DNA of 64,000 bases from Haematobia irritans (lineage: Eukaryota; Arthropoda; Insecta; Diptera; Muscidae), in the NCBI RefSeq assembly GCF_050003625.1, contig NC_134398.1, positions 198,283,700-198,347,699 of the forward strand, given 5' to 3'. Shown here in pieces: positions 23,223 to 34,518 of this stretch. The position numbers and the translations under genes were made by a program. The notes under the pieces were generated by a model. It was not told where the DNA came from and made no database searches. It worked only from the letters and a program-made list of their open reading frames with translations. Position 1 is the first letter of the stretch. The number at the start of each line of letters is the position of its first letter.

Positions 23223-25017
23223 CTTATTTTTATACCCACCACCATAGGATGGGGGGTATATTAACTTTGTCATTCCGTTTGTAACACATCGAAATATTGC
23301 TCTAAGACCCCATAAAGTATATATATTCTGGGTCGTGGTGAAATTCTGAGTCGATCTGAGCATGTCCGTCCGTCCGTCCGTCCGTCCGTCTGTTGAAATC
23401 ACGCTAACTTCCGAACGAAACAAGCTATCAACTTGAAACTTGGCACAAGTAGTTGTTATTGATGTAGGTCGGATGGTATTGCAAATGGGCCATATCGGTC
23501 CACTTTTACGTATAGCCCCCATATAAACGGACCCCAAAATTTGGCTTGCGAGGCCTCTAAGAGAAGCAAATTTCATCCGATCCGGCTGAATTTTGATACA
23601 TGGTGTTAGTATATGGCCTCTAACAACCATGCAAAAATTGGTCCACATCGGTCCATAATTATATATAGCCCCCATATAAACCGATCCCCCGATTTGGTTT
23701 GCGAGGCCCCTAAGAGAAGCAAATTTCATCCGAACCGGCTGAAATTTGGTACATGGTGTCAGTATATGGTCTCTAACAACCATGCAAAAATTTGTCCACA
23801 TCGGTCCATAATTATATATAGCCCCCATATAAACCGATCCCCCGATTTGGCTTGCGAGGCCTCTAAGAGAAGCAAATTTCATCCGATCCGGCTGAAATTG
23901 GGTACATGGTGTTAGTATATGGTCTCTAACAACCATGCAAAAATTGGTCCACATCGGTCCATAATTATATATAGCCCCCATATAAACCGATCCTCCGATT
24001 TGGCTTGCGAGGCCTCTAAGAGAAGCAAATTTCATCCGATCCGGCTGAAATTTGGTACGTGATGTTAGTATATGGTCTCTAACAACCACGCAAAAATTGG
24101 TCCACATCGGTTCATAATTATATAGCCCCCATATAAACCGATCACCAGATTTGACCTCCGGAACCCCTTGGAAGACCAAAATTCATCTGATTCAGTTGAA
24201 ATTTGGTACGTGGTGTTAATATATGGCCTCAAACTCCCATGCAAAAATTGGTCGATATCGGTCCATAATTATATATAGGCCCCATATAAACCGATCCCCA
24301 GATTTGACCTCCAGAGCCCCTTGGAAGGGCAAAATTCTTCCCATTCGGTTGGAATTTGGTACGTGATGTTGGTATATGGTATCCAACAACCATGCAGGAA
24401 TTGGTTCCTATCAGTCCATAATTATATATAGCTCCCATATAAACCGATCCCCAGATTTGACCTCCGGTGCCTTTTGGAGAAGCAAAATTCATCCGATCTG
24501 CTTGAAATTTGGAACGTGGTGGTAGTATATGATATTTAACAACCATGCCACCTCTTGGAGGAGCAAATTTAATCCGAGTGAGTTGAAATTTGGTACATTG
24601 TGCTAGTATATAGTCGTTAACAACCATGCCTAACTAGGTCCATATCGGTCTATAGTTATATATGGCCCTCAGATAAATCGATCCCCAATCACACAAAAAT
24701 TGGTCCATATCAAGTTCATAATTGTATATAGCCCCCATATAAGCGACCCCCATATTTCAATTCTGGCTCTCTACGTACAAAAATTCCATATCTATTCGTA
24801 ATTATTTGTAGACTTAACTATACATAACTTTTTTGTCTAATATATACCATGTATGGACTAAATTACAATTTAGAAAACGATGTTAAGAAGTTTTAAGATA
24901 CCACAACTCAAGTATTCGATTGTGGATGATAGTCTTTCGTAGAAGTTTCTACGCAATCCATGGTGGTGGGTACATAAGATTCGGCCTGGCCGAACTTGCG
25001 GCCTTATATACTTGTTT
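23223..25017 (-). mobile_element. Family I DINE-like element nested in the MITE
   Basis: Head TTTTTATACCCACCACCATA, CCCATAAAGTATATATATTC, a (GTCC)n tract of about six units at 23366-23388, and seven or so monomers, the first four at exact 153-bp spacing (GTCCACATCGG at 23641, 23794, 23947, 24100). It ends in the tail GATGATAGTCTTTCGTAGAA..GGCCTGGCCGAACTTGCGGC. No 29-bp array. A 331-codon open frame on the minus strand across the monomers is a by-product of the period. Confidence 0.88.
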
Positions 25018-26768
25018 TTTTTAATTTTTAATTAAAAATGTAATTCAAACAATCATTTGTTAATCCAAATAAAAACTCTTAGCCAATTCAGAAAGTTAAT
25101 AAAAATAGTTACATTTTTTAAATAATAAATTAATTGAGTTTTGCAATCAACATCAATTAAATTTTTAATTGAATCAATTAAAAAATTAATTGAAATTTGC
25201 TGAAAAAATCAATTAATTTTTTAATCAAGAATTTTTTCTATGCCCAATTAAAACTGTGATTGATACTATCATTTTCGTGATTGAAGACATTTCAATTAAA
25301 AAATTAATTGGATCAATTAATTTGGTGATTGAATCAGAAAAAAATTTTTTGTGTGTAGTTAGACATGGTTGTTAAAGGCCATATACTAGCACAATGTACC
25401 AAATTTCACCTGACTCGGATGAAATTTGCTCCTCCAAGAGGTTCCAAAACCAAATCTCGGGATCAGTTTATATGGGGCTATATGCTATTATGGACTGATA
25501 TGGACCAGTTATCAAATTTCAACTAGATCGGATGAATTTTGCTTCTCCAAAAGGCACCGGAGATCAAATCTGGAGATTGGTTTATATGGGGGCTATATAT
25601 AATTATGGACTGATATGAACCAATTCCTGCATGGTTGTTGGATACCATATACTAACATCACCTACCAAATTTCAACTGACTCGGATGAAATATGCTCCTC
25701 CAAGTGGCTCCAAAACCAAATCTCGGGATCGGTTTATATGGGGGCTATATATGATTATGGACTGATATGGACCACTTTTGGCATGGTTGTTAAATATCAT
25801 GTACTAACATCACGTACCGAATCGGATGAATTTTGCTCTTCCGAGGGGCTCCGGAGGTCAAATCTGTGGATCGGTTTATATGGGGGCTATATACAATTAT
25901 GGACCGATTTCGACCAATTTTTGTATGGGTGTTTGAGACCATATATTAACACCACATACCAAATTTCAACGGAATCGGTTGAATTTTGCTCGTCCAAGAG
26001 GCTCCGGAGTTCAAATCTGGGAATCGGTTTATATGGGGGCTATATATAATTATGGACCGATATGGACCAATTTTTGCATGGTTATTAGAGACCATATACT
26101 AATACCATATACCAAATTTTAGCCGGATCGGATGAAATTTGCTTCTCTTAGAGGATCCGCAAACCAAATCTGGGGATCGGTTTATATGGGGCTATATATA
26201 ATTATGGACGATATGGACTAATTTTTGCATGGTTGTAAGATACCATATACTTACATCACATACGAAATTTCAGCCGTATCGGATGAAATTTGCTTCTCTT
26301 AGAGGGTCCGCAAACCAAATTTGGGGATCGGTTTATATGGGGGCTATATATAATTATGGACCGATATGGACCAATTTTTACATGGTTTTTAGAGACTATA
26401 CATTTACACCGTGTACCAAATTTCAGCCAGATCGGTTGATAAATGCTACTCTACGCAAGCCAAATTTGGGGGTCCGTTTATATGGGGGCTATATGTAAAA
26501 GTGGACCGATATGGTCCATTTGCAATACCATCCGACCTACATCAATAACAACTACTTGTGCCAAGTTTCAAGTCGATAGCTTCTTTCGTTCGGAAGTTAG
26601 CGTGATTTCAACAGACGGACGGACGGACATGCTCAGATCGACTCAGAATTTCACCACGACCCAGAATATATATATATACTTTATGGGGTCTTAGATCAAT
26701 ATTTCGATGTGTTACAAACGGAATGACAAAGTTAATATACCCCCCATCCTATGGTGGAGGGTATAAAA

Positions 26769-27285
26769 ACATAAAAGTCTCTAAACGTTATGAAAGGCTA
26801 GGATTACAAAAAAACAACTAAAATTGCAAAACATTTTGTTAAGGAGTAATCGTATGAACTTAGTGTGAACTAGAAAGTTGTTAATAAGTAGGCTACATTT
26901 CTTACCTTGATTGTTTGGTAAAATTTTCAATATCTCATGAGCTATAGTAGGAAAACCGAAAAAATCGGTGAAAACTTTTCATTTTTTCGAAATTTTTTGG
27001 CGTTTTGAGCATGAAGATGAAATTTTTCCGACTTAATATATTCAGCATTTTTTGTTTGCCTAGTTAAGAGCTACAACTGTGCTGAATGATGCAAAAACAA
27101 ATGACACAATTCTTCGAGGTATTTATAGCAATTACTCTGAAAAGGGGGCGTGGCCCGCCCATTTTTTCTAAAATATATATTTTTTATAACTACAAATCTA
27201 CTCACCAAATTTTTTGAAGCTAACTTGGTGGGAAGTATTTTTTGTCGCTAAAATCGTGATTTCGCCCATAGTGCTTTATAGAAAA
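26769..27285. other. Interval without recognisable gene
   Basis: Contains CAATATCTCATGAGCTATAG, AAAAGGGGGCGTGGCCCGCC and AT-rich flanks. It could be part of an unrecognised repeat; no open frame of note. Confidence 0.4.
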
Positions 27286-27794
27286 TAGAGGCGTGCACGT
27301 GAGTAATAGTTTACTCATGCACACTCACGACTGAAAAATCATACCCACGCACGAAATTTTTTGGTAGGACTCACGCTCACGCACACTCACGAAAAGAAAA
27401 TATGTACTCACGCACACTCACGCACGAAAACGTCGTGACTCACGAAAAATACCGTGACTCACGAAAAATACCGTGACTCAGGAATAATTTTATGATTAAT
27501 TTACCTTACCGAAGTGTCTGAAAACATGAGCATTATTAAAATCGAGAGTGTTATTAAACTCATAACACCCCAGGTGTCACTAAAATTGTAATTGAATTTA
27601 ACTCTTAAGCGTTTTATGTAGTTGAGCATGAATATTTTCGTGAGTGTAACTTGTTACTCACGCACACTCACGAAAATATTATTTTCATGACTCACGGTCA
27701 CGCACTCTCACAATGTTGTCATGAGCGTGACTCACGCACGAATCACAAATATGTTCGTGAGTCACGACAATTTCGTGTCACGTGCACACCTCTA
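27286..27794. mobile_element. hAT-like MITE with CGTGAGTG repeats, copy 1
   Basis: 509 bp, ends TAGAGGCGTGCACGTGA and TCACGTGCACACCTCTA. Flanks ATAGAAAA (27278-27285) and GTAGAAAA (27795-27802) are a 7/8-matching 8-bp duplication. The TAGAG terminus and 8-bp duplication fit the hAT superfamily. The interior is packed with TCACGCACACTCACG-type motifs in both orientations. No coding capacity. Confidence 0.75.
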
Positions 27795-28236
27795 GTAGAA
27801 AACTGAACAAACCCTCACACATACATACTAAAATATGTAAAAATTTATAAACACAATATATATGAGCGAACAAAAAATTGTGCAAATCCTAGCAAAACAT
27901 AGTGAATATCATCGATTAAATGTAGTAATGAAATTAAATGATAACAAATAAATATTTTATTTTGATTTTTTTTTCACATAAGCAAAACGAACGAAATATG
28001 GGACGAATATTCATAGTCCTAACAACCAAGGGGAGTGTTCTTTGTAACAGATTTTTATAGCGTGATAAAAGTTAATTGTCGAAAAAAATGCTATTGAAAA
28101 TTATTGCATATTTTCCATGTTTTTTTTTATTTTTTTTTTCATATTGCGTTGTAACATATGAATTTTAACTTTCATGGTTTGCTTTACAATTAGATTTCCA
28201 TGTTCTGTGAATGTTGCGGATTTTATATAGAGGAAA
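27795..28236. other. Interval without recognisable gene
   Basis: AT-rich sequence with T-runs (about 27968 and 28122-28138). No motif or repeat recognised. Confidence 0.4.
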
Positions 28237-29054
28237 ACAAGTATATACGGCCATAAGTTCGGCCAGCCTGAATCTTATGTACCCTCCACCATGGATTGGT
28301 GGAAGGTACATAACAGTCTTTCGTAGAAACTTCTACGAAAGACTGTCATCCACAACCTAATTACTTAGGTTGTTGTAATACTTACCGATGGTAATATATC
28401 TTAAAACTTCTTAACATCGTCTTCTAAATTGTAAGTTAGTCTATACGTGGTTTATATTAGACCAAAAAGGTATGTATAGGTAAGTCTACAAATAATTACG
28501 AATCGATATTGACATTCGCACAGTACTTAGGGAGCCAGAATTGAAATATGGAGGTCGCTTATATGGGGGCTATATACAATTATGAACTTGATATGGACCT
28601 ATTTTTGAGTGATTGGGGAGCGATTTATTTGAAGGCTATATAACTATACACCGATATGGACTTATTTAGGGATGGCTGTTAACGGCCAACGTTTAAAATG
28701 TACCAAATTTCAACTGACTCGTATGAAATTTGCTCCTCCAAGAGGCTCCAAATCCAAATCTCGCGATCGGTTTATATGGGAGCTATATATGATTATGGAC
28801 CGATATGGGCCTCTTTTGGCATGGTAGTTAAACATCATATACTAACACCACGTACCAAATTTCAACCAGATCGGGTGAATTTTGCTTCTCCACAAGGTAC
28901 AGGAGGTCAAATCTGGGAAACGGTTAATATGGGGGCTATATATAATTATGGACCGATATGGACCAATTATTGCATGGTTGTTTGGGACCATATATTAACA
29001 CCACGTTACCAAATTTCAACCCAATGAAAAGTCCGTTATGGCCCATTTGCAATA

Positions 29055-30349
29055 ACAGGTTGGCTGATAAGTCCCCGGTCTGACACATAGATGGCGTCGC
29101 TAGTATTAAATGCATATTATTTTTATAGTACCAACCTTCAAATGATTCGTGTCAAAATTTGACGTCTGTAAGTCAATTAGTTTGTGAGATAGAGCGTCTT
29201 TTGTGAAGCAACTTTTGTTATTGTAAAAAAAAAAATGGAAAAAAAGGAATTTCGTGTTTTGATAAAATACAGTTTTCTGAAGGGAAAACATACGGTGGTA
29301 GCAAAAACTTGGCTTGATAATGAGATTCCGGACTCTGTCCCAGGGAAATCAACAATCCTTGATTGGTATGCAAAATTCAAGCGTGGTGAAATGAGCACGG
29401 AGGGCGGTGAACGCAGTGGACGCCCGAAAAAGGTGGTTACCGACAAGAACATAAAAAAAAATCACAAAATTATTTTGCATGACCATAAAATGAAGTTGAT
29501 CGAGTTAGCTGAGGCCTTAAAGATATCAAAGGAACGTGCTGGTCATATCATTCATCAATATTTGGATATGCGGAAGCTCTGTGCAAAATGGGTACCGTGC
29601 GAGCTCACATTTGACCAAAAACAACAACGTGTTGATGATTCTGAGCGGTGTTTGCAGCAGTTAACTCGTAATACACCCGAGTTGTTCCGTCGATATGTGA
29701 CAGTGGATGAAACATGGCTCCATCACTACACTCCTGAGTCCAATCGACAGTCGGCTGAGTGGACAGCGACCGGTGAACCGTCTCCGAAGCGTGGAAAGAC
29801 TCAAAAGTCCGCTGGCAATGTAATGGCGTCTGTTTTTTGGGATGCGCATGGAATAAATTTTATCAATTATCTTGAGAAGGGAAAAACCATCAACAGTGAC
29901 TTTTATATGGCGTTATTGGAGCGTTTGAAAGTCGAAATGGCGGCAAAACGGCCCCATATGAAGAAGAAAAAAGTGTTGTTCCACCAAGACAACGCACCGT
30001 GCCACAAGTCATTGAGAACGATGACAAAAATTCATGAATTGGGCTTCCAATTGCTTCCCCACCCACCGTATTCTCCAGATCTGGCCCCCAGCGTCTTTTT
30101 CTTGTTCTCAGACCTCAAAAAGATGCTCGCAGGGAACAAATTTGGCTGCAATGAAGAGGTGATCGCCGAAACTGAGGCCTGTTTTGAGGCAGAACCGAAG
30201 GAGTACTACCAAATTGGTATCAAAAAATTGGAAGGTCGTTATAATCGTTGTATCGCTCTTGAAGGGAACTATGTTGAATGATACAAATGAACTTTGACAA
30301 AAAAAATGTGTTTTTCTTTGTTAGACCGGGGACTTATCAGCCAACCTGT
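29055..30349 (+). mobile_element. Himar1-like mariner (irritans subfamily)
   Basis: 1295 bp between TA dinucleotides (29053-29054, 30350-30351). Inverted repeats start ACAGGTTGGCTGATAAGTCC and continue CCGGTCT; the right end is the complement (AGACCGGGGACTTATCAGCC). This matches the Himar1 ends as I recall them. It carries a full-length transposase frame. Confidence 0.93.
29235..30281 (+). CDS. Himar1-like mariner transposase, full-length but third catalytic Asp replaced by Val
   Basis: 348 codons, the usual mariner length, ATG at 29235, stop at 30279-30281, no frameshift. The N-terminal DNA-binding half includes GKSTILDWYAKFKRGEMSTE and LKISKERAGHIIHQYLDM, and the WVPCELT linker motif corresponds to the usual WVPHEL. 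In the catalytic half, VTVDETWLHHYTPESNRQ gives Asp158 and FHQDNAPCHKS gives Asp252. The third position, normally Asp in SPDLAPSDFF, reads SPDLAPSVFF: codon GTC at 30093-30095, residue 287, exactly 34 residues after Asp252. Loss of this residue in mariners abolishes cleavage, so the protein should be catalytically dead while able to fold and perhaps bind ends. Mariners cut and paste DNA at TA sites in the nucleus. Confidence 0.92.
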   Translation: MEKKEFRVLIKYSFLKGKHTVVAKTWLDNEIPDSVPGKSTILDWYAKFKRGEMSTEGGERSGRPKKVVTDKNIKKNHKIILHDHKMKLIELAEALKISKERAGHIIHQYLDMRKLCAKWVPCELTFDQKQQRVDDSERCLQQLTRNTPELFRRYVTVDETWLHHYTPESNRQSAEWTATGEPSPKRGKTQKSAGNVMASVFWDAHGINFINYLEKGKTINSDFYMALLERLKVEMAAKRPHMKKKKVLFHQDNAPCHKSLRTMTKIHELGFQLLPHPPYSPDLAPSVFFLFSDLKKMLAGNKFGCNEEVIAETEACFEAEPKEYYQIGIKKLEGRYNRCIALEGNYVE

Positions 30350-30545
30350 TACCATCCGTCGATTCAAGTCGATAGCTTGTTTCGTTCGGAATTTAGCGTA
30401 ATTTCAACAGACGGATGGACGGACATGCTTAGATCGACTCAGAATTTCACCACGACTATATATACTTTATAGCGTCTTAGAGCAATATTTCGATGTGTTA
30501 CAAACGGAATGACAAAGTTAATATACCCCCCATGGAGGGTATAAT

Positions 30546-31653
30546 TAATATTTACCTTTGCATTTGTAACACTTCCATGTCCTCAAATAGTTTCAGTGCC
30601 ATATAAAACCATTTCGAAACATACAATTTTGACCATCCTAAGGTGACATTTTAATACGAAATATGAAAATTAAAAGCATCCCAGCAAAAACAGATCATCC
30701 AGAAAATTAGTTTTGGAGCCCGATTTTTATGTTTAGTAGAAGGTAAATTTTTAATGTTTTATCGCCAAATAATTGCCACTTTTGATGAGCATTCTAAATA
30801 TTTATGTAAGCAAATAAATACAAGCCAACAAATTCAATGACAATAATGGCAAATCAATTTACCACGATCTCCCCAACAGGAAATTGCTGAAAATTATTTC
30901 CCTTGTGAAATATCACAGTCAATGGATGCAAAGCCAACATCCGATGGCAATGTAGATTCATATCTATGAGGTAGACCGTTCACAGTAACCAAAGTTATAA
31001 AGTAAATATTGAATTGTATGACATTGCAAACAAATGGACAACAATCAACTAAATTTATTTAACTATTCATTTTATATAATTTTGCTACAGTTTTTTAACC
31101 ATTGGGAATTAATTGCAAAATATTGTACTTATAATTTTCCACGTATAGTATTAGTAAAATGATTTTTTGAGGGAGTCATTCTTGTCTTTTTGGCATAAGC
31201 CGGGTATTGTTTAGGAGGTGGAATTTTAGTTTGAGGAGACTGATAGACTGCTTGTAGTTAGAAAATGGATGAACACGCGTTGACAATCATAATTTTGTGA
31301 AGTAAAGAAGGAATTTCGTAATCTCATGACGAATCTTAGTATAGGAAATAAAAAAAGTGATTTTCAACATAAAATTCAGCAAATGAAATATTTATTTGAA
31401 TCTAGAGTACGCTCTATACACTTAATATTGTTGTGGGGCTAAAGATTTCTTGTCTTAAAAACGAATGTTATTTTATATAAGACTAAAAAACATATAAAGT
31501 TTTTTTCCTTGTTCAAAAGTCGAAAATGTTTTGTCCTTATAGTTAAATGACTCGATTTTACAAAAATAAAATTTGTTTTGACTACGGTCAACTTTGCGTT
31601 AATAATTCTGCAAAAAATCTTAATAATTAATGAAATCGTGAAATACAAAGCTA
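30546..31653. other. Interval without recognisable gene
   Basis: About 1.1 kb of AT-rich DNA without window repeats. Short open frames only. Possibly host intron or intergenic sequence. Confidence 0.45.
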
Positions 31654-33390
31654 ACAAGTATATACGGTCGTAAGTTCGGCCAGGCCGAGTCTTATGTACC
31701 CTACACCATGGATTGCGCAGAAACTTCTACTACAGACTGTCATCGACAATCGAATTACTTGGGTTGCGGTAACACTTGTCGATAGCAAGGTATTTTAAAA
31801 CTTCGTAACACCGTCTTCTCAAAAAAGGCTGATTAAGTACGTATATCATTCATTTTGACAAAATTTTCTACAGAGATCCCGATCGGATGAATTTTGCTCC
31901 TCCAAGAGCTACTGAGGTCAAATCTGGGGATCGGTTTAAATGGAGGTTATATATAATTAAGACCGGTGTGGACCAATTTTTGCATGGTTGTTAGAGACCA
32001 TATACTAACACCACGTACCAAATTTCAACCGGATCAGGTGAATTTTGCTCTTCGAAGGGGCTTCGGAGGTCAAATCTGGGGATCGGTTTATATGGGAGCT
32101 ACATATAATTATGGACCGATATGGACCATAACACCACGTACCACATTATAACCGAATCCGATCAATTTTGCTCATCCATGAGGCCGTGGAGGTCAAATCT
32201 TGGGATAGGTTTATATGGGGGCTATATATAATTATTGACCGATGTGGACCAATTTTTGCATGGTTGTTGGAGACCATATAGTAACACCATGTACCAAATT
32301 TCAGCCGGATCGGATAAAATTTGCTTCTCTTAGAGGCTCCGCAAGCCAAATCTGGGGATCGGTTTACATGGGTCTATATATAATTAAGGACCGATGTGGA
32401 CCAATTTTTGCGTAATTGTTGAAGAGCACAAATTACACCACGTTCCAAATTTCAACCGGATCGGATGAAATTTGCTTCTCTTAGAGGCTCCGCAACCCAA
32501 ATCTGGGGATCGCTTTATATTGGGGCTATTTATTATTATTGACCGATGTGGACCAATTTGTGCATGGTTGTTGAAGACCATATACCAACACCATGTACTA
32601 AATTTCAGCCGGATCGGATGAAATTTGTTTCTCTTAGAGGCTCCGCAAGCCAAATCGGGGGATCGCTTTATATGGGGGCTATATATAATTATTGACCGAT
32701 GTGGACCAATTTGTGCATGGTTGTTGGAGACCATATACCAACACCATGTGCTAAATTTCAGCCGGATCGGATGAAATTTGTTTCTCTTAGAGGCTCCGCA
32801 AGCCAAATCGGGGGATCGGTTTATATGGGGGCTATATATAATTATTGACCGATATGGACCAATTTTTGCATGATTGTTATATAGGTCGGATGGTATTGCA
32901 AATGGGTCATATCGGACCACTTTTACGTATAGCCCCCATATAAACCGAACCCCATATTTGACCTCCGGAGCCTCTTGGAGGAGCAAAATTCATCCGATCC
33001 GGTTAAAATTTGGTACGTGGCGTTAGCATATGGTCTCGAAAAACCATGCCAGAATTGGTCTATAACGGTTTAAATTATATATAGCCCCCGTATAAACCGA
33101 TCGCCAGATTTGGCGTCTGGAGCCAAATTCATCCAATCCGGTTGAAATTTGGTATAGTGCTCTAGTATATGGCTGATAACAATTATGCCAAGAATTGGTT
33201 CGTATCGATCTATAGTTATATATAGTCCCCAGATAAAACGATTCCAAGTCACAGAAAAATTACGATTGCCACTCGAGCCTAAAATAATCTACCAAAATTT
33301 TTTGCCATAGAAAATTTTATATTTCTATAGAAAATTTTGTAAGAATTTTATTTCTATAGAAAATTTTGTTAAAATTTTATTTCGAAAAAA
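31654..33390. mobile_element. Two family I pieces fused head to head, both heads missing
   Basis: The left piece 31654-32880 runs tail (AAGTATATACGGTCGTAAG) through a few internal bases (GACAAAATTTTCTACAGAG) to 153-bp monomers in + orientation. At about 32880 it switches to the opposite orientation: TGTTAT joins ATAGGTCGGATGGTATTGC, the head-side interior, followed by reversed monomers, reversed junction (GATTGCCACTCGAGCC) and a short reversed 29-bp array to 33390. The joint shares TTGTTA between the two partners. Confidence 0.75.
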
Positions 33391-33557
33391 AAAAAAAATA
33401 TGAAGCACCTCTTAGTTGGGGAGGAATGTTTTGTAAAATCTTCCAAAACATCAGGAATTCTATCAATCTACCAAACAGTAAAAATTCTGTCAATTCTGGC
33501 TTTATAATTATCGCACACAAATTCATATCGGTTCATAATTATTTCTTCCCATATATA

Positions 33558-34518
33558 AAGGGTGATACGGTCAAAATTTGGTCAAGGGAAAACGCGTCTA
33601 AATCGGTGACATCGTTTATTTAAAAAATCAAATTAATTTTCTTTTTCAAGTTCAATTAGTATAAAATTCCGGAAAATATTCAGTTAGGCTTTCGCTTTTC
33701 CAAATCGAATTGCCGGGCCTCACGCTTGACACCTGCCATCATATTTTGTACAGCCACCTTGTCCACCTTCTTCGCCGCAGAAAGCCAGTTTGCCTTGAAC
33801 TGCTGCCCGTCCTTAGCAGTTTTTTTGGTCTTCTTTAGGTTCCGCTTGACAATAGCCCAGTATTTCTCAATTGGGCGGAGCTCTGGCGTGTTGGGAGGGT
33901 TCTTGTCCTTGGGAGCCACCTGCACGTTGTTGGCGGCGTACCACTCCATGGCCTTTTTACCGTAATGGCAAGATGCCAAATCCGGCCAAAACAGTACGGA
34001 ACAACCGTGTTTCTTCAGGAAAGGCAGCAGACGTTTATTCAAACACTCTTTCACGTAAATTTCTTGGTTGACAGTCCCGGAAGCTATGAAAATGCTGCTT
34101 TTCAAGCCACAGGTACAGATGGCTTGCCAAACCAGATATTTCTTTGCGAACTTTGACAGTTTTATGTGCTTGAAAATATCTGCTACCTTTCCTCTTCCTT
34201 TTGCCGTATAAAACTCCTGTCCCGGAAGCTGCTTGTAGTCGGCTTTACGTAGGTTTCGTCGTCCATTACCACGCAGTCAAACTTCGTCAGCATCGTCGTG
34301 TACAGCCTCCGGGATCGCGCTTTGGCCGTCGTATTTTGATTATCATCGCGATTTGGAGTCACTACCTTCTTGTAAATCGATAGTCCGGCTCGTTTTTTGG
34401 CTCGATGCACGGTTGTAGACGATACACCCAGCTTATTTGCGGCATCTCGGAGAGAGAGGTTAGGGTTTCGCTTGAAACTACCGGCAACTCTCTTTGGCGT
34501 CTCAGCGGCTTCCGGTTT
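33558..34518 (-). mobile_element. DD37E transposon, copy B, 5' part deleted
   Basis: The 3' end lies at 33558 after TA (33556-33557): AAGGGTGATACGGTCAAAAT. The homology stops at about 34518 (CGGCTTCCGGTTT) and continues as family I tail (GTCTAATATATATCCCGCAT), so the start of the transposase and the left inverted repeat are gone. Confidence 0.88.
33680..34518 (-). pseudogene. DD37E transposase, N-terminally truncated and frameshifted
   Basis: Begins at KPEAAETPKRVAG, missing the first 60 or so residues. One lost base in the codon region for TYVKADYK (about 34245) shifts the frame, and another near 33702 changes the C-terminus to DLEKRKPN from the GFGKAKA seen in copy C. Core segments are readable: MDDETYVK, WPDLASCHYGKK, TPELRPIEKYW, plus a lysine-rich C-terminus (KANWLSAAKKVDKVAVQ) missing from copy A. 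Confidence 0.85.

Larger units (their letters stand above)
22486..25355. mobile_element. TA-flanked AATTAATTG MITE split by two further insertions
   Basis: Left end CACAGAAAAAAATATCACC after TA (22484-22485); right end AGAAAAAAATTTTTTGTGTG before TA (25356-25357). Its own sequence is 22486-22702 and about 25018-25355, full of AATTAATTG palindromes. Inserted in it are the piggyBac-like MITE (22703-23210) and a complete family I copy (23223-25017). Confidence 0.75.
22191..26768 (+). mobile_element. Family I DINE-like element hosting a multi-level nest
   Basis: Tail from 22191 (AAGTATATACGGCAGTAAG, GCCAGGCCGAATCTTATG). The body is interrupted at 22486-25355 by a MITE that itself holds other elements, then continues with monomers 25358-26480 and the head (TTTCGTTCGGAAGTTAGCG, GACGGACGGACGG, ACCCCCCATCCTATGGTGGA) ending at 26768. 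The interrupted site GGCCCTA | GTTAGACATGG matches the intact copy at 60900 (GGACCTAGTTAGGCATGG). The 29-bp module is absent. Confidence 0.85.
28237..30545 (+). mobile_element. Family I DINE-like element split by the mariner
   Basis: Tail from 28237 (AAGTATATACGGCCATAAG), with a small rearranged duplication (GGATTGGTGGAAGGTACATA), monomers about 28500-29030, then GGCCCATTTGCAATA | mariner | TACCATCCGTCG, and the head to 30545 (TTTCGTTCGGAATTTAGCG, GACGGATGGACGGAC, shortened hairpin). Intact copies read GCCCATTTGCAATACCATCC, which proves the TA insertion site. Confidence 0.85.

Noticed and set aside
23184..24179. A 331-codon repeated protein gene
   Set aside because: The frame follows the 153-bp monomers, the opposite strand is open as well, and it runs into the DINE-like head. 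It reflects the period and is not a gene.
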